Positions 24,041-36,059 of a stretch of 64,000 nt of DNA are shown here, piece by piece. Source of the stretch: Owenia fusiformis (taxonomy: Eukaryota; Annelida; Polychaeta; Sabellida; Oweniidae); contig CAIIXF020000007.1 of the NCBI GenBank assembly GCA_903813345.2, forward strand, positions 31,855,564-31,919,563, written 5' to 3'. The notes under the pieces are model-generated. The model did no database searches. It was given only the letters and a program-made list of their open reading frames with translations, and was not told the DNA's origin. The translations under genes were made by a program, and so were the position numbers. The number at the start of each line of letters is the position of its first letter. Position 1 is the stretch's first letter.

Positions 24041-25675
24041 TCAAATATTTGATTATTAATGGGGCATACTGCTGCTTCCCTTCTTTAAAGCATCAAACAG
24101 ATCGCGATTGTCTGCGTTTTTCTCCATTGTCGTTTACAGTATGCGAACGTTACAAAAAATAACCAATACGGGAACAGCGATTATGACGTAATGCCCACTC
24201 AGAGCGGGACGTAAAGCTATATCTGTCATTTAAGTATACTTCTATACAAGGTGTGGAAAATTCTCCAATGTTCTAATCATACAGACAAGCAATAGGGACA
24301 TTCTCACGACTATAGTCATAAGATAAGATAAACACCGGCTTTGTAGGCTTTTGGACATAGGCGCGGGAACACACTGGCAGATTTTTTCTGGGCCCACTCA
24401 AGGGGGAGGGCGGGCCCCATGCCCCCACCCTGGATCCGCTAGTGGTACATATATAAAAACTGAGTCAAATACAACAAGAGATAATAGCTCTTTACTTGGT
24501 GTATACGACTCAAAAGCATGCTTGTGAACCTTTTACCTGGAATAATATATGGTCTGTGGCCAAGTTAGTCGGGGCTCCCCGTCCCTAATGACTTTGACTA
24601 TCAGAGTTTTAATAGAGTCATTAGGGGTGGGGATCGTCCCATATTAAAATTCATGAACTTGAGAAAAAAAATTTATTTTGAACCCAGCGCTACTTTGGAG
24701 TTGATTCCTTTTGATCGCCAGTTTTATTATGTGAACAAAGAAATTTTTGTTTTTGATCGCAATATTTGCATGTAATATTTAACTTATTTCAATCAACCGT
24801 CAAATTTCTTCATTTATTGGTACTTCTGGGCCACTCCGGGCCAGTCAAACGGGGAATCTCCTTTTAAATCCAACCGCCATCTTGAAAAGTGTTGGAATCT
24901 CTCTCGATGAAAAAGAAAAATGTTCCCGTTCTGCCGATATACCCAGACAATTGTGGATTCAACACGAAAAGAATGCTAAAATACCAAGGAATCTATTGAA
25001 ATAGGTATCTTAAGTGTAAGAAGTGTAGAAAATCCTCCCATGTTGTAATTGTACAGGCAAAAGATTAAGACGTTCACAGGACTATAGTTCTGGCACAGGA
25101 TAAATGGCAATATTCATCAACTAGTAGAACTGGCAAATTGTTTAGAATCTATAATTCCATACAAGGAATCCCACTCATAGATTTTTCAAATTCTTTCCAA
25201 GTCAATGTCGAAACACCTAGCGGGTAAAATTGAAACTAATTTTTCTGGCTGCTTGAGTCGATAAAATCTCTGATAGTGTGAATCTTTTTATGAAAACTTT
25301 TCTTATAGAAATCACTTTACGGTTATTAGACAGCATTAAAAGTCGAATCCAAAGCGTAATCTGAAATAAAACTGAAAAAGAAAACACACTTCCGGTTTAA
25401 TAAAAATGGCAGAGACGAAGGAGATGAAGAAGACAATGAATTACAGGATTTTCGTTTGCCATTATCGATCGATATAAGGTATGCGCACAAATTCTAGTTG
25501 CATACATGGAAAATAGATACATTTTTAAAGGCTATCACACATTCGAAGCTTTCATTTTACGATAGGGCCAGGATCACTGTATACGAATCGGCAGTCCATG
25601 CTGCTTTAGTTCTGCCTGTCGAAACCTGCAGAACAATTAAATTAACGCTTCAAAGGCAAAATGATCATGGATGTT

Positions 25676-25735
25676 AGACCTAGCCAGGGCCATAAGACTT
25701 GTCAGATAAGAAACGAGGCCCAGGCTAGGTCTAAT
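25676..25735. repeat. Short hairpin
   Basis: 'agacctagccagggcc' folds against 'ggcccaggctaggtct', leaving a loop of about 26 bases. Confidence 0.6.
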
Positions 25736-25945
25736 GTTGTTGGACTAATAAAGCCTCAAAGAAGCATTATGCACCTAAGTGTGTTGTCTGCTGCCCACGG
25801 TTGCAAAATCAAATAAAGACCAAACAAGTCAAACTAAAATCAAGTATAAAATTGAAACATATAAAAGTGCCCAAAAGAAAGGCCCCAAGAAAAAATCTGA
25901 GATATTCAGACAAAATCATGATATCCAAAAATCTAGGCCTCTACA

Positions 25946-26161
25946 CACAGATGGCAGAATTTTTCTTAGTATACATCCTAATGTATTTTCTTAGAAAAAT
26001 TCTGCCATCTGTGCCTCTACAGTGAAATCAAAAACTCATAAAAAATATCACAGAGAGCTTTTTACATATGATTTGTATCGTAAAAATGTCATATTTAGAG
26101 TATAAATAGTCTATAGGGACATTTTTACGATGTCTACAAATATGTAAAACGCTCTCTGTGA
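25946..26161. repeat. Two adjacent hairpins
   Basis: The first hairpin is 25946-26013 with perfect 21-bp arms starting cacagatggcagaatttttc. The second is 26048-26161 with arms 'tcacagagagc...' and '...gctctctgtga' plus inner arms 'atcgtaaaaatgtc' and 'gacatttttacgat'. Both resemble short palindromic MITEs. Confidence 0.75.
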
Positions 26162-26834
26162 AAAATATTTCCAAGTCTCAGATATAATTGAGTCCATGCG
26201 AATTACATTTAAGATTCATTTACATACTTACACTCAATAAAATAACCGCTGTGTCGCCAAGGAATGGAGAAAAATCAAGAAATTCATAACTTTTTAATTG
26301 ATATTTGGAGGGATATTTGTTGTCGAGATATGCTGCATTGCTTGCACGATACAAGTCGCTCTAGTTCACTAATTGATATTGCGCAAATTAGAAAACTGTA
26401 ATTTCTAGATTCAATGACGTTCTAATCCCGTGGTTACGGGGAATAATTTATTGGATAAGTAGTTGGCTATATGTTATATAGACAACCCGACTCTAAGTTT
26501 GTCGCAAATAAGCTTTTTGTTTCATTTATTGTGTGTGTTGGAAAAACCCGGGAACAAAAATACAATATTGATTTGAAGAGCTCATTTGAAGAGCTCCTGT
26601 AGATGGCAAGGAAGGATCTTTGCTCCCCGGGAATGGCTCCCAGAGTGCAACATTGATATTTAATTCTGTCCTATATATGGGCATGTCGTGATACAAAATT
26701 CGAATTCAAACAGCCGCCACACTGGCGGATCTGGGGCAGGGGCCAAGAAATTGGACCCAAAAATGGCCGCTAGAGCCCCAAAGTCACTTTGGGCCTCGTT
26801 TGGGCATTACTGGGCCTTTCAAGGCTTTATTTTT

Positions 26835-28359
26835 GGCTTTGTATAAAATGATACAGTCTTTGAAGGGTTCAATTTAAGTTATTAAATTTTAGTTTACATG
26901 TATGTTGAATTATAGATGAATTAATGCACCCACATGCCTTTTATTTATGGATATATCAACTGTCTAGTCATAAGAATTAAGCCGGAATTGTAAAAATGTT
27001 TATTTCATGAATTTGAGCTATTTTGTTCAGGTCTGCTTTTGATTTTTCCATGGGCTTTCAATTATCTAGTTGAAAGCCCATCGGACTTTTCGAAATGATT
27101 TTTGTTGCATGGGCAGTCTTTTAACACATCAATTGAGAAGTCCTGTCCATTATGGTGTTTAAACTGCTTCTTTATTCGGTACATTAATATTCCATAAATA
27201 CCAAATAAAACAAACAATTTACCAAACATTTACCCAATCTATCGAATGTTTTTTTATTTCATCAAATGCAATAATCTATACAATTTATATTCGCTAAATA
27301 GTTTCACTTGTTCTTTGTATTGACATTCACATTTGATATTTATACATGTATTTGTGTGATGCAGCGAATTAATTTGTTTTCCTTAACGCACGTATAATTC
27401 AATTAAATATTTGTACATTCGGTATTTAAATTATTTATATTCGGTATATACCGAATGCCACATTCGATAAATTTCGTTATTTTTCGATAATTTACGAGAC
27501 TTTCAGTCACGTGATATATTTGTACTATGTAGAATAGCAGCGCGGCCATTTTAAAAATCTCGAAGTCACGTGACAAAATATCGAACAACAACGCAAGTTA
27601 TCGAATATTACTTTATTGCATTCGGTAAATAGCAAATTAGCTTTCGGTAAAATGCATTAACTATGTCATAGAAAAATAAACCATTTGGTAAATATAGGCA
27701 AACTTATTTCGGTAGGGTTCGAATAGAAATTCAATATTGTGCATATAATGTGTTACTCTTAAGGAATACCATAACAATTTACGCAAAAAATATCATTTAA
27801 CGAATGAAATATGTAATTTAATGCACATAGTATTAAGTGATTGGCTATTTTGAAAACTTAATTTGCTGTAACAAACAAATAAACGTTTTTACCGAATGGA
27901 AAAATGATTTAGCGAATATAAATATTTCATATATCGAATATATTTGAATTTAATGAATAAAGAAGCAAAAATAATGCCATAGTCCTTACTTTCGATCGTA
28001 TAAATATTATCCCTGAATAGACTTTGCGCAAATTCAACCAAGCGCATATTCAATATTTTTGTCATTCCGTCCATGGGCTTTCAATTTTCTAGTTGAAAGT
28101 CCATGTTCCGTATGCGTCATACTTTAAACTGAGACCATCATAACTCTAAAGTATAAACTTTTAATTTACATGTACAAGTACCTTGTATATAGATTAAATT
28201 ATTTCTGCAATTCGGCTTTATTCTATTATTGTAAAAGGCATAGTGGATAAGTACATCTATAATTAAGCATAAACTGAGAATGAATAATACTTTAAAAAAA
28301 ATTAATTGCACCCTTCAAACACTGTGTACTTGGGTACAAGGTTTTTTTTATACAAAGCC
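26835..28359. mobile_element. GGCTTTGTATAAAA-ended TIR element, long copy (1.5 kb)
   Basis: The left end 'ggctttgtataaaatgatac' and the right end 'ttttttttatacaaagcc' match the ends of the shorter relative at 32468-32979. The first 190 bases inside match that relative in order. The core (27170-27960) is an unusual ATTCG/CGAAT-rich stretch. Two small hairpins, 'gggctttcaat...ttgaaagccc' near 27050 and 28075, mark the borders of that core. No coding frame is seen. Confidence 0.65.
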
Positions 28360-29296
28360 AGACTGAAATCCGACTTGAAATTTGAATTTATAGTCGTTAT
28401 AATTTCAGAAAATAAAGACATTTCGACGTTTTCATTGTTGGAAAATATCGAGTTTCGATCCTGGGAGCCAATCCTCCTGGTGTAGATAACGTTTAATGAT
28501 ATTGAATAAGTTGCCAAAATATTTCTGTAATAATGTTAATAACTTGAAGTTTGGTCAACTAATGAGTACCAGGAAAGGAAAGTTGTTCAATTAAACTGGC
28601 AAATTTTATAAAAGAGGTAAATGTAATTATGACTAAAAATGATGTGATAAATCTTTTATTTAAAAAGGTGTCTAGTTACATGTATGATGTGTCGATTGGT
28701 TGTTATCAAGTTGAAAATTGTAATGCATGTGAAGAAAGGTACTAGATAATATACAATGTTTATTTAAAGCTTCTAGCTTGAAGGAAATTGCATTAAATCT
28801 AAAAAGCATTTGGGCTCGTTTATATCACAATCGCACCCCCCCCCCCTCCTGATTGAAAGTTGGCTACCCCTCTGTCTGATTATGTAGTTTTGTTGCTGTT
28901 CTTAAATCAAACAATATGGGGAATTCCGTTTTAACAATTTGCGCAGACGTAAGAGAGCAAATATCAGGTTTCTGAACTATATATTCTATCGGAAATACTA
29001 CCATATTTTGAATATCTACGTATATCGGAAAATACCGCACATTCGAGAAACTACCTGATCATCCGCAAAAATTCTAATGCTACCGTAATGCTTTTAATTT
29101 TTGATTGCAGGTCTGTTAACTCATACTAGCTACACACATTCGTTCGTGGCCAAAGTAAATAATACTCAAGGTGAAGAGAAAGTTAACAGAAATTTTGATT
29201 TATAATGTTGAAGACTGAAATTTCAAAACTCTTCCTGACAATTGCTATTTCGAACTCTTTTGTTCCATAGGTGTTTATGTTATATTATCAATATTA

Positions 29297-30219
29297 TACA
29301 GGGTGTTAAAAAAACGCAACCCAAGGAAATAGCTACATTATGTATATCTTGGGAAATACTCATCCAATTATGATCATATTTTCAGGAAAGAAAGAAGAGA
29401 CTGTGTATGTATAGCCCCTTTTGTTAGTTAGTTGTAAAACATGATGTCTTGGACACTTGCTCAAAAGACAGTTGTACTAGCAAAATACGAAAAAGGCGAA
29501 TGGAAAATCACTATATCTTGGAAAATACTAATTCAATTATGTTCATTTTTTCAGGAAAAGAAAGAAGAGACTGTGAATGTATAGCTCCTGTTGTCAGTAA
29601 GTTGTAAAACATGGTGCCTTGGACACCTGCTCAAATGACAGTTGTTCTAGGAAAACACGAAAACCGCCACAGCAATAAAACCAAATAACTTTCTAACCTT
29701 GGTGTTTTTGCACTTCAGATTTGGCACAAATTATTCTCATTCATTGTTACTGTTAGGTGAATTTTCGGAGTTTCATCAAAATCACTCCAGGGACTTTGTA
29801 GTCATGGTCAAAATGCCTTCTTAGTCTCCCTGGACCAAGGGTGTTTGACTGCGATTTGAAAGCATTTCAACCATGACTGTAAAGTCCCTGAAGTGATTTT
29901 GATTTCACTCTACAGATTTACCAAACAGTGAATGAAGATGATTTGTGCCAAATTTGAAGAGCCAAAACACTATGGTTAGACAGTTATTTAATTTTTTGAG
30001 GTTGCAGTCACCCTTGACTGCGTTTTTCGTATTTTCCTAGTACAACTGTCTTTTGAGCAGGTGTCCAAGGCATCATGTTTTACAACTAACCATTTACAGG
30101 AGCTATACATACACAGTCTCTTCTTTATTTCCTGAAAATATGAACATAATTGAACCAGTATTTTTCAAGATAAAGCGATTTCTTTGGGTTGCGTTTTTGC
30201 GTTTTTGAACACCTTGTAC
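29297..30219. mobile_element. 923-bp foldback element with TA flanks
   Basis: The ends are CAGGGTGTTAAAAAAACGCA (left) and, in reverse complement at the right, a similar sequence from 'ttgggttgcgtttttgcg' to 'aacaccttg', with TA on both sides. Long internal arms pair across a centre near 29850 ('gtccctgaagtgattttgat' and its complement). The left half also contains a 175-bp internal direct duplication ('aggaaagaaagaagagactg'). No coding sequence was found. Confidence 0.75.
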
Positions 30220-30589
30220 ATACTGTGTAGAACAATAAAAACTGTGAAAGGTTGATAAAAATTGTCAAACAAAGCTTATGAAACATTTTTCAGGGAATAT
30301 TAAATAAAATCCGCTATCCAAAAATTTCCTTCAAACAAATATTTTAACTGAACCACGCATTTTGCAAAATTGACTCCAACAAAAATGGCGGCCAAAAGAA
30401 GGGTACACTTCCAAGAACAGTTTTTTTCTAAAATTCTTATTCATCCATAAGTGTTTCTGTATTTATTACCACAATGAGCTTGGTCATATAAATGATAGAT
30501 GGAACCAACAAAATTGAGACAAAGTCAGACTGAAAGTCATAAATTTTGAAATTTACTAAAAAAAACATGTGCTTCCTGTTTCGGCCATC

Positions 30590-31085
30590 TTTGAAAATGT
30601 TTGAGAAATTTAAGATATGCTAATGAGACTTCTCTGTGGCATTTTTTCTTTATTCCCTTTGTTTTGAATTGTTTACACCATAAAATTAACTAACTACTCG
30701 ATATGCAACTTTTCACCACGCAGAATTTTAAAATATTAAGTTTGAAAATTCCATTTTTATAATGGAGCTCAACGGGAAAAACGACATAATTTGAATTATT
30801 TTGAAACGTAGCGGCGCGATTTTCTTGAAATTTACAGATATAATAAATATTGGTAAGAAGAAATGTTTGAAGAAAAATGAAGAAAATTCACCGTCCTGGT
30901 TACGCAAAATATAGAAAAATATGATATAATCATAAAAACCTGTAAAAATAGATTGAAGGGGGTGATAATCATTTTTAATGTGACTTTCACTACTACATGG
31001 TAACCATAGTTTTGGTAATGGTTTACCAATTTTAAAAGCATATCTTCCAGCATATGTATCAATCACAAGTAATACAATAAGTGAG
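30590..31085. repeat. Repeat family B, copy 1
   Basis: About 480 bases match 39020-39475 in reverse complement, with landmarks 'tctctgtggcattttttctt', 'cggcgcgattttcttgaaat', 'accgtcctggttacgcaaaa' and 'gtgataatcatttttaatgt'. Open frames inside are unrelated between copies and are not considered genes. Confidence 0.7.
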
Positions 31086-32467
31086 TTATCATTAATTGGA
31101 ATGGTATTATTGTATTCCTTAGCAATGATGACAAAAAGGTAAAATCGATCATATCACATACCATCAAATCGATCTATTATTATTATGCATATTAAACAAT
31201 ATAGCACTAGATCTTCAAATTCGAGAATTCAGCTAAATTGTAAGATAATAAATGAATTGCTAATCCCTTATAACTGTAAAATCCCCTTCTCCGAATCATA
31301 CTGAATTATGATATTTCGGTATGCTTATTTTAGCTGCTGTAGTTTAGGTCACTTGAAGAGATATTCAGTAACATGCTGTCACTAGAGACAAAACCTGACA
31401 CTAAATAATCACTCAAAGTTAACGATATGAAATCTTCATATTTTCTTCTTTGGTAATACATCCATTCTTGAAAATTAGCATTCAAAGCTTTTCAATGCAA
31501 TCATGAATTTAGTGATCTGACCCCTAAAATGCTTTTCAGGGGGAAAAGTTTGTCCACCTGTAGCCCTTGTAGCATCTTTTTCTAGCCATATATTCCTAGG
31601 CCTGCTTGAATACCTATTTCAGTGTTCAAGTTTAGCATTGTTTTCCCATTGATCATTTGAGTTCTCACTTCAATAACATATGGAAATAAAAATGATAAGA
31701 TGTCAAAAAGAGTAGTTTATTTATTGTAAAACATCAAAAGTAAAACAAGGTTTGGTCAGGAAGGGAACAGGTGAAATCCTTGGGATATATGAATTAATTA
31801 ATTATAAGAAACATATTCATGTTTCTACAATTTAGGGTAACCCTGTGTATTATTCTACTGCACATGGTTATACCAGTGCAAAATATTACAAAAATATTAT
31901 TTACTTATTATCATAATTCAGTGTGACAATATCAGTCTTATCTTCAAATTTGTCTATAATAGTTTGCCTATAAGGTTGAGCAAGCCGTTTATTGCATTGA
32001 TAATATAATATGTTAATTTTGCAAAGCTTTTATGGGCTAATTCTACAATATGTACAGTAACATATATGTAAGGGTGCCAGTATGTAGTCCAGTATATAGT
32101 AAACAAAGGAGTATTTTGGTCAACTCAATACATCTGATAAACACTACATGAAGTGTTTTCTATGTAATGATTACATACAGGCACTTATTCATTGTTACTG
32201 CGAATTTCAAAAGCCTCCAAATTGTGTGGAATATAGCATGCAATGTTTTTCAGTTTTAAGCAGGTGTTAGTACATTCTGACCAATTGTATTTTCAGACTT
32301 AATCATTTCATAATTATGTAATACTGACCTACTTATCTGCTTAGCATATCTTTAACCTCACCTTATTATTATACTGCATTGATATAAGCACGATCGATTA
32401 CGTACACGCATATCGCTTAGAGATAATAACTAAGGAGAACCTATACACTCTATGTAGACTGTATTCA

Positions 32468-32979
32468 GGCTTTGTATAAAAAACCTTCTATCTCATACCC
32501 ACCTACCCACGTGCGTTGGACATGATACAGTCTTTGAAGGGTTCAATTTTAAAGATCTTAGTTTATTAAATCTTAGTTTATGATGAATTATAGATGTATT
32601 TGTAACGACCCTTGATAGAAATATAGCAAGTTGCTACTACAGCCCAGCTGGGTTCGATTCCCACTCGGGGCATCGAATTTAGCACACTTTCTTTCAATTT
32701 CTTTATCTGACTGGTTGGACCGTTGGACCTATGATCGCGGTCGTTAGCTAGTTATTCCCTTGGGGCGCCTTCGGGTCATTACACATTACAATGCACCCAT
32801 ATGCCTTTATTTATGGATCTATCATCCGTCTTGTCATAAAATAAAGCCGGAATTGTAGAAATGTTAATAATTAGAGCTATTTTGAGATTTAAAAATCTTT
32901 AAAATTAAACCCGTCAATGACTGTATCATGTCCCACGTAGGTGGGTGGGTATGAGGTAGGAGGTTTTTTATACAAAGCC
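32468..32979. mobile_element. 512-bp TIR element with 9-bp target-site duplication
   Basis: The ends are GGCTTTGTATAAAAAACCT and its complement. The 9-bp direct repeat ctgtattca flanks it at 32459-32467 and 32980-32988. Inner arms carry 'cccacctacccacgtg' and 'cccacgtaggtgggtggg'. A 9-bp duplication with long TIRs is characteristic of Mutator-like elements (family knowledge). It ends 70 bases before the guanine deaminase start codon and carries a nested SINE-like insertion. Confidence 0.8.
32600..32788 (+). mobile_element. SINE-like insertion with Pol III B box
   Basis: About 185 bases interrupt the 512-bp element at a position that is uninterrupted in its relative (near 26920, where 'gatgaatta' runs straight into 'atgcacccac'). 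The insert contains GGTTCGATTCC (at 32651), a perfect tRNA-type B box, within a T-arm-like hairpin 'actcgggg'. No convincing A box or full tRNA fold is seen, so it is a tRNA-derived repeat and not a tRNA gene. Confidence 0.55.
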
Positions 32980-33049
32980 CTGTATTCAACCTCAACTAAC
33001 ACGATCACTAGTCTCTTGTCGTTCATCAGTTGTGTTAACGAATTGGACA

Positions 33050-34125
33050 ATGGCCACAAATGCAGATGCTATTCATGCAAGATTCATGGAAAGGGCTATT
33101 GAGCTGAGTCGATTACATGCTGTAGAACGATCTGATGGTGCTCCCTTTGCTGCAGTCATTGTAAAAAATGGGAAAATTGTAGGTATGAAGATTAGAAGTT
33201 AAACTCAATAATGTTCGTTCATAGTACTGCATGTTATACCGGATTGCTTTAAGTGAGTTGAGAAATCTATTGTGCTCGAGTTTTTTATGTTTATGTTTAT
33301 TTATTATTTGAAATACACACAAAATACAATATATGAATTGGGTGACACTTTAAAAAGTGTATATTCCCAATATGTTTTACTTTATAAGAGTAAGTCTATA
33401 TTTAGTATAACATTCTATTTCAATAAAGTTATTTTCCGTACCATTCACTTCCTTGTTGACTATTGAACGACATGGATAGAATTGTCAGATATCAAAACTG
33501 AACTTCCATTTTATCATATCGATGGCATGCGCTACCAGGTGAAGGGTGGAATGAAGTTCTGAAGAACAACGATCCAACAGCACATGGGGAAGTTCAGGCC
33601 ATCAAGAATGCCTGTAGTAACTTGAACTGTAACTATCTTGAGGGCTGTGTGATGTACACCAGTTGTGAACCATGTTCCATGTGTGCCAGTGTTGTTTGGT
33701 ACACAAGGTAGGTAGTTTACTTGTTTGTTTGTTTGTTTTTGACTTGATTGGTTGGTTTTTGATTGTTTGTTTCAATGACTGTACATTTTTGAAGAATGAC
33801 CAACTACAAAAGGTCACCAAATAATATCAAAGCATGGGTTGAAATATTAAGGCTCAATGTACTGTCCATCACATCTAAAATTAAACCTTGAATTTTATTT
33901 AAATTTCATAACAGGCTTGAAAAGGTATACTATGCTGCTACAATTGACAAGCTTAACAACATGGCCGATTACAGTGGACTTATCAAAGATCTCCGTGTGA
34001 AACCCGAAGAGCGATCAACACCATATGAACATCTAAAAAGCCTCCACAAACTAGGCCAGGATGTGCTGATTGAGTGGTCAAAGGTGAAATCATCAGACCC
34101 GATGCTTCAAGGACGACCATATTAA
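33050..34125 (+). CDS. GuaD-type guanine deaminase (cytidine deaminase superfamily), 170 residues
   Basis: Three exons, 33050-33182, 33539-33707 and 33915-34125, join in phases 1 and 2 with GT/AG introns and end in TAA. The zinc site is complete: H-G-E in NDPTAHGEVQAIKNAC and the double Cys in YTSCEPCSMC. N-terminal GAPFAAVIVKNGKIVG and C-terminal KPEERSTPYEHL are features of the small bacterial guanine deaminase GuaD (B. subtilis, 156 residues), and the C-terminal tyrosine of that family is kept (GRPY). The reaction is guanine to xanthine plus ammonia, presumably cytosolic. Most animals use an unrelated amidohydrolase-type guanine deaminase, so this type is notable. A tRNA adenosine deaminase or other CDA-fold enzyme is the alternative, but the C-terminal segment favours GuaD. 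A polyadenylation signal AATAAA lies at about 34203. Confidence 0.88.
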
Positions 34126-35299
34126 TGTACTCTTCCAAAAAAATTACTCAGGATATTAAACTGACGTGAAAATGTAGTTGCTTTGAAACATATATAAGCT
34201 AAGAATAAAGTCAGTAGGTAGACGTGAGCACAGTGAGCAGTTATTATCCCTATTTTACATTTTATTCTAAATAGAACAAGGGAAAGATCAATACCCGGTG
34301 ATTTCAGCGGGAAGTGGCGTTTCGTTCATTGGATGAGCTGCGCGCGCACGCATAAATGTGATTATCCAATATAATTAGGGATTACTGTAGGCTATAAGCA
34401 CAGTGACCTACAGAGGGCGCTATCACAAACAAGTACTGGACGAACCGATAAATTCCCGGGTATTGTAACGCCCTTGAATAGAATATGTAGGCCTTCCCAA
34501 TATCCCTGGGCGTGAGGCCAATTGTGCGGTTCGCTTGGTAGTGAAACGGAATAAAGGCCATACGTGTGTTTGTTTAATCGGTTTTTGCACAAGAGTCGGA
34601 GATGACGCAATATATTTTACTGCATAATAACTGTCACATTGATTTTGTGAGGAAACCGAAACGTCAGTTTGAAACACAATAAAATCTTGAATCTTGTTTA
34701 GTTTAAGTTCCATCTTAAATCATAGGCACAGACGATATCATCGTTGCGCGTTATTATCAACACTTAGGCTATCAGCCCATTTGATAAAGATTCGTCCATT
34801 GATGATAGATGTGAGTTGGCATCAATAGTGTAGGTACACATTTGATGTAAGTATAAAAAGATGCGCGAAAGGATTGACATAAATAAAACTGAAAAATTTA
34901 AATATACCCATTCAGAATTCAATAAAATACATTTCTGATGGTATACGATGGTATCTTAACAATTAAAAAATTAAATCTCCTCTAAATTACGACCTCATAA
35001 TTGTCAAAATATCGGTAATTCTCGATCAATGATATATGTACTCTGAGATTTTTTGTTTATGTATTGTGCAGTACCGACTTCGATAGTAATTCGATGGGAA
35101 GCCTATACTTTTACTTCAGATGATAGAATTAAAGTTACAGCCCTTTGCACAACATACTCCAGATGGCCCATCACGCTGTAGGCAAAAAGTGCACACATTC
35201 ACATTGGTCAAAGTTTTCAATGACAGCATTCCTCAGCAGATAGTATGGCATGAAGGAACGACACGAGTGTGATCTCCCTTTAGAGGTCCCACTGGTACT

Positions 35300-35573
35300 C
35301 ACCTAGTTACGCTGACGATACGTCAATGTGATGTTGCCAATGTGACAATATTCGTGAAGATCGTCAACGTAACAAAAGCGAGGGACTAAATATGTGAATT
35401 GCGTCTTCGTTAATATACCAAACATAGAACCGCCTGCATATTCTCAAACTAAACTAGCCAAAGTATTGTCCGCAACTTAACTAATCGAGAAATAAAAATA
35501 TTTTACCGAAAACGAAGCCCGGAAGTTCTTCCATCTTGTTACGCTGACGGTATCGTCAGCGTAACTAGGTGAG
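35300..35573. repeat. 274-bp MITE with inverted ends
   Basis: The left end is 'ctcacctagttacgctgacg' and the right end is 'cgtcagcgtaactaggtgag'. A second inner palindrome at the right, 'gttacgctgacggtatcgtcagcgtaac', makes that end a hairpin by itself. Confidence 0.75.
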
Positions 35574-36016
35574 TAGCAGAGTGTCCTGGGGTTCTCAAGT
35601 ACACTCTACCTTTGGCGTATATGTATCTCCACAGGTAAAAGTCAAAAAGTCAAGTTGGGACATATCCAGGCTATTATTTGTTCTACTGATAATGTGGTCA
35701 TTAAGAAGTGACCGGGTCAGAGACATAACGGGGGGGGCACATTTCGACTCAGAAAAATAAATTTAGGGCCCTTACAAGCAAAATTTTGATCAAGTCAAAA
35801 TTTGGGCCCACTGACTGGGGCGGGCTACTAAGTAATAATAATCTTAGACGCAAAAAATAGAACATAATAAGTTTACCCATGTGTCTGAGCATCCACCTTA
35901 TTTCACCCCCCCCCCCCACCCCACATTACAAAACGGCGACAAAACGGAAAAGAATCATACCCGGGGAATCATACGAGATCTCCTCATCATATTTATAATG
36001 ATCATATCGATCTAGA

Positions 36017-36059
36017 TCACATGACTGTCATGTGACCTGTGGAATTTGTATGCGGAAGT
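36017..36059 (+). promoter_or_regulatory. Perfect 19-bp palindrome with E-box/M-box, then ETS-like site
   Basis: TCACATGACTGTCATGTGA at 36017-36035 is a perfect palindrome with two TCATGTG-type M-boxes, the kind of site bound by MITF/TFE bHLH-zip factors (family knowledge). CGGAAGT, an ETS-type site, follows at 36053-36059, just before an ATG and splice donor. The arrangement resembles a TATA-less promoter. Binding is inferred. Confidence 0.45.

Larger units (their letters stand above)
23403..33049. other. Large intergenic region between TTC23 and the guanine deaminase gene
   Basis: No complete host gene was recognised. The left end must contain the TTC23 promoter. The rest is mainly foldback and hairpin elements, listed separately. 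One promoter-like start (ACTTCCGG followed by AATGGC at 25409-25434) is discussed as a finding. From about 31.1 to 32.4 kb I see only AT-rich sequence without a named element. Confidence 0.55.

Noticed and set aside
30728-31066. 112-codon open frame on the minus strand
   Set aside because: It lies wholly within dispersed repeat family B; the inverted copy at 39 kb does not keep the frame, and the composition is that of translated AT-rich DNA.
32640-32680. Possible tRNA gene (perfect B box)
   Set aside because: No A box at the right distance and no acceptor or anticodon stem can be folded, so it was treated as a SINE-like insertion.
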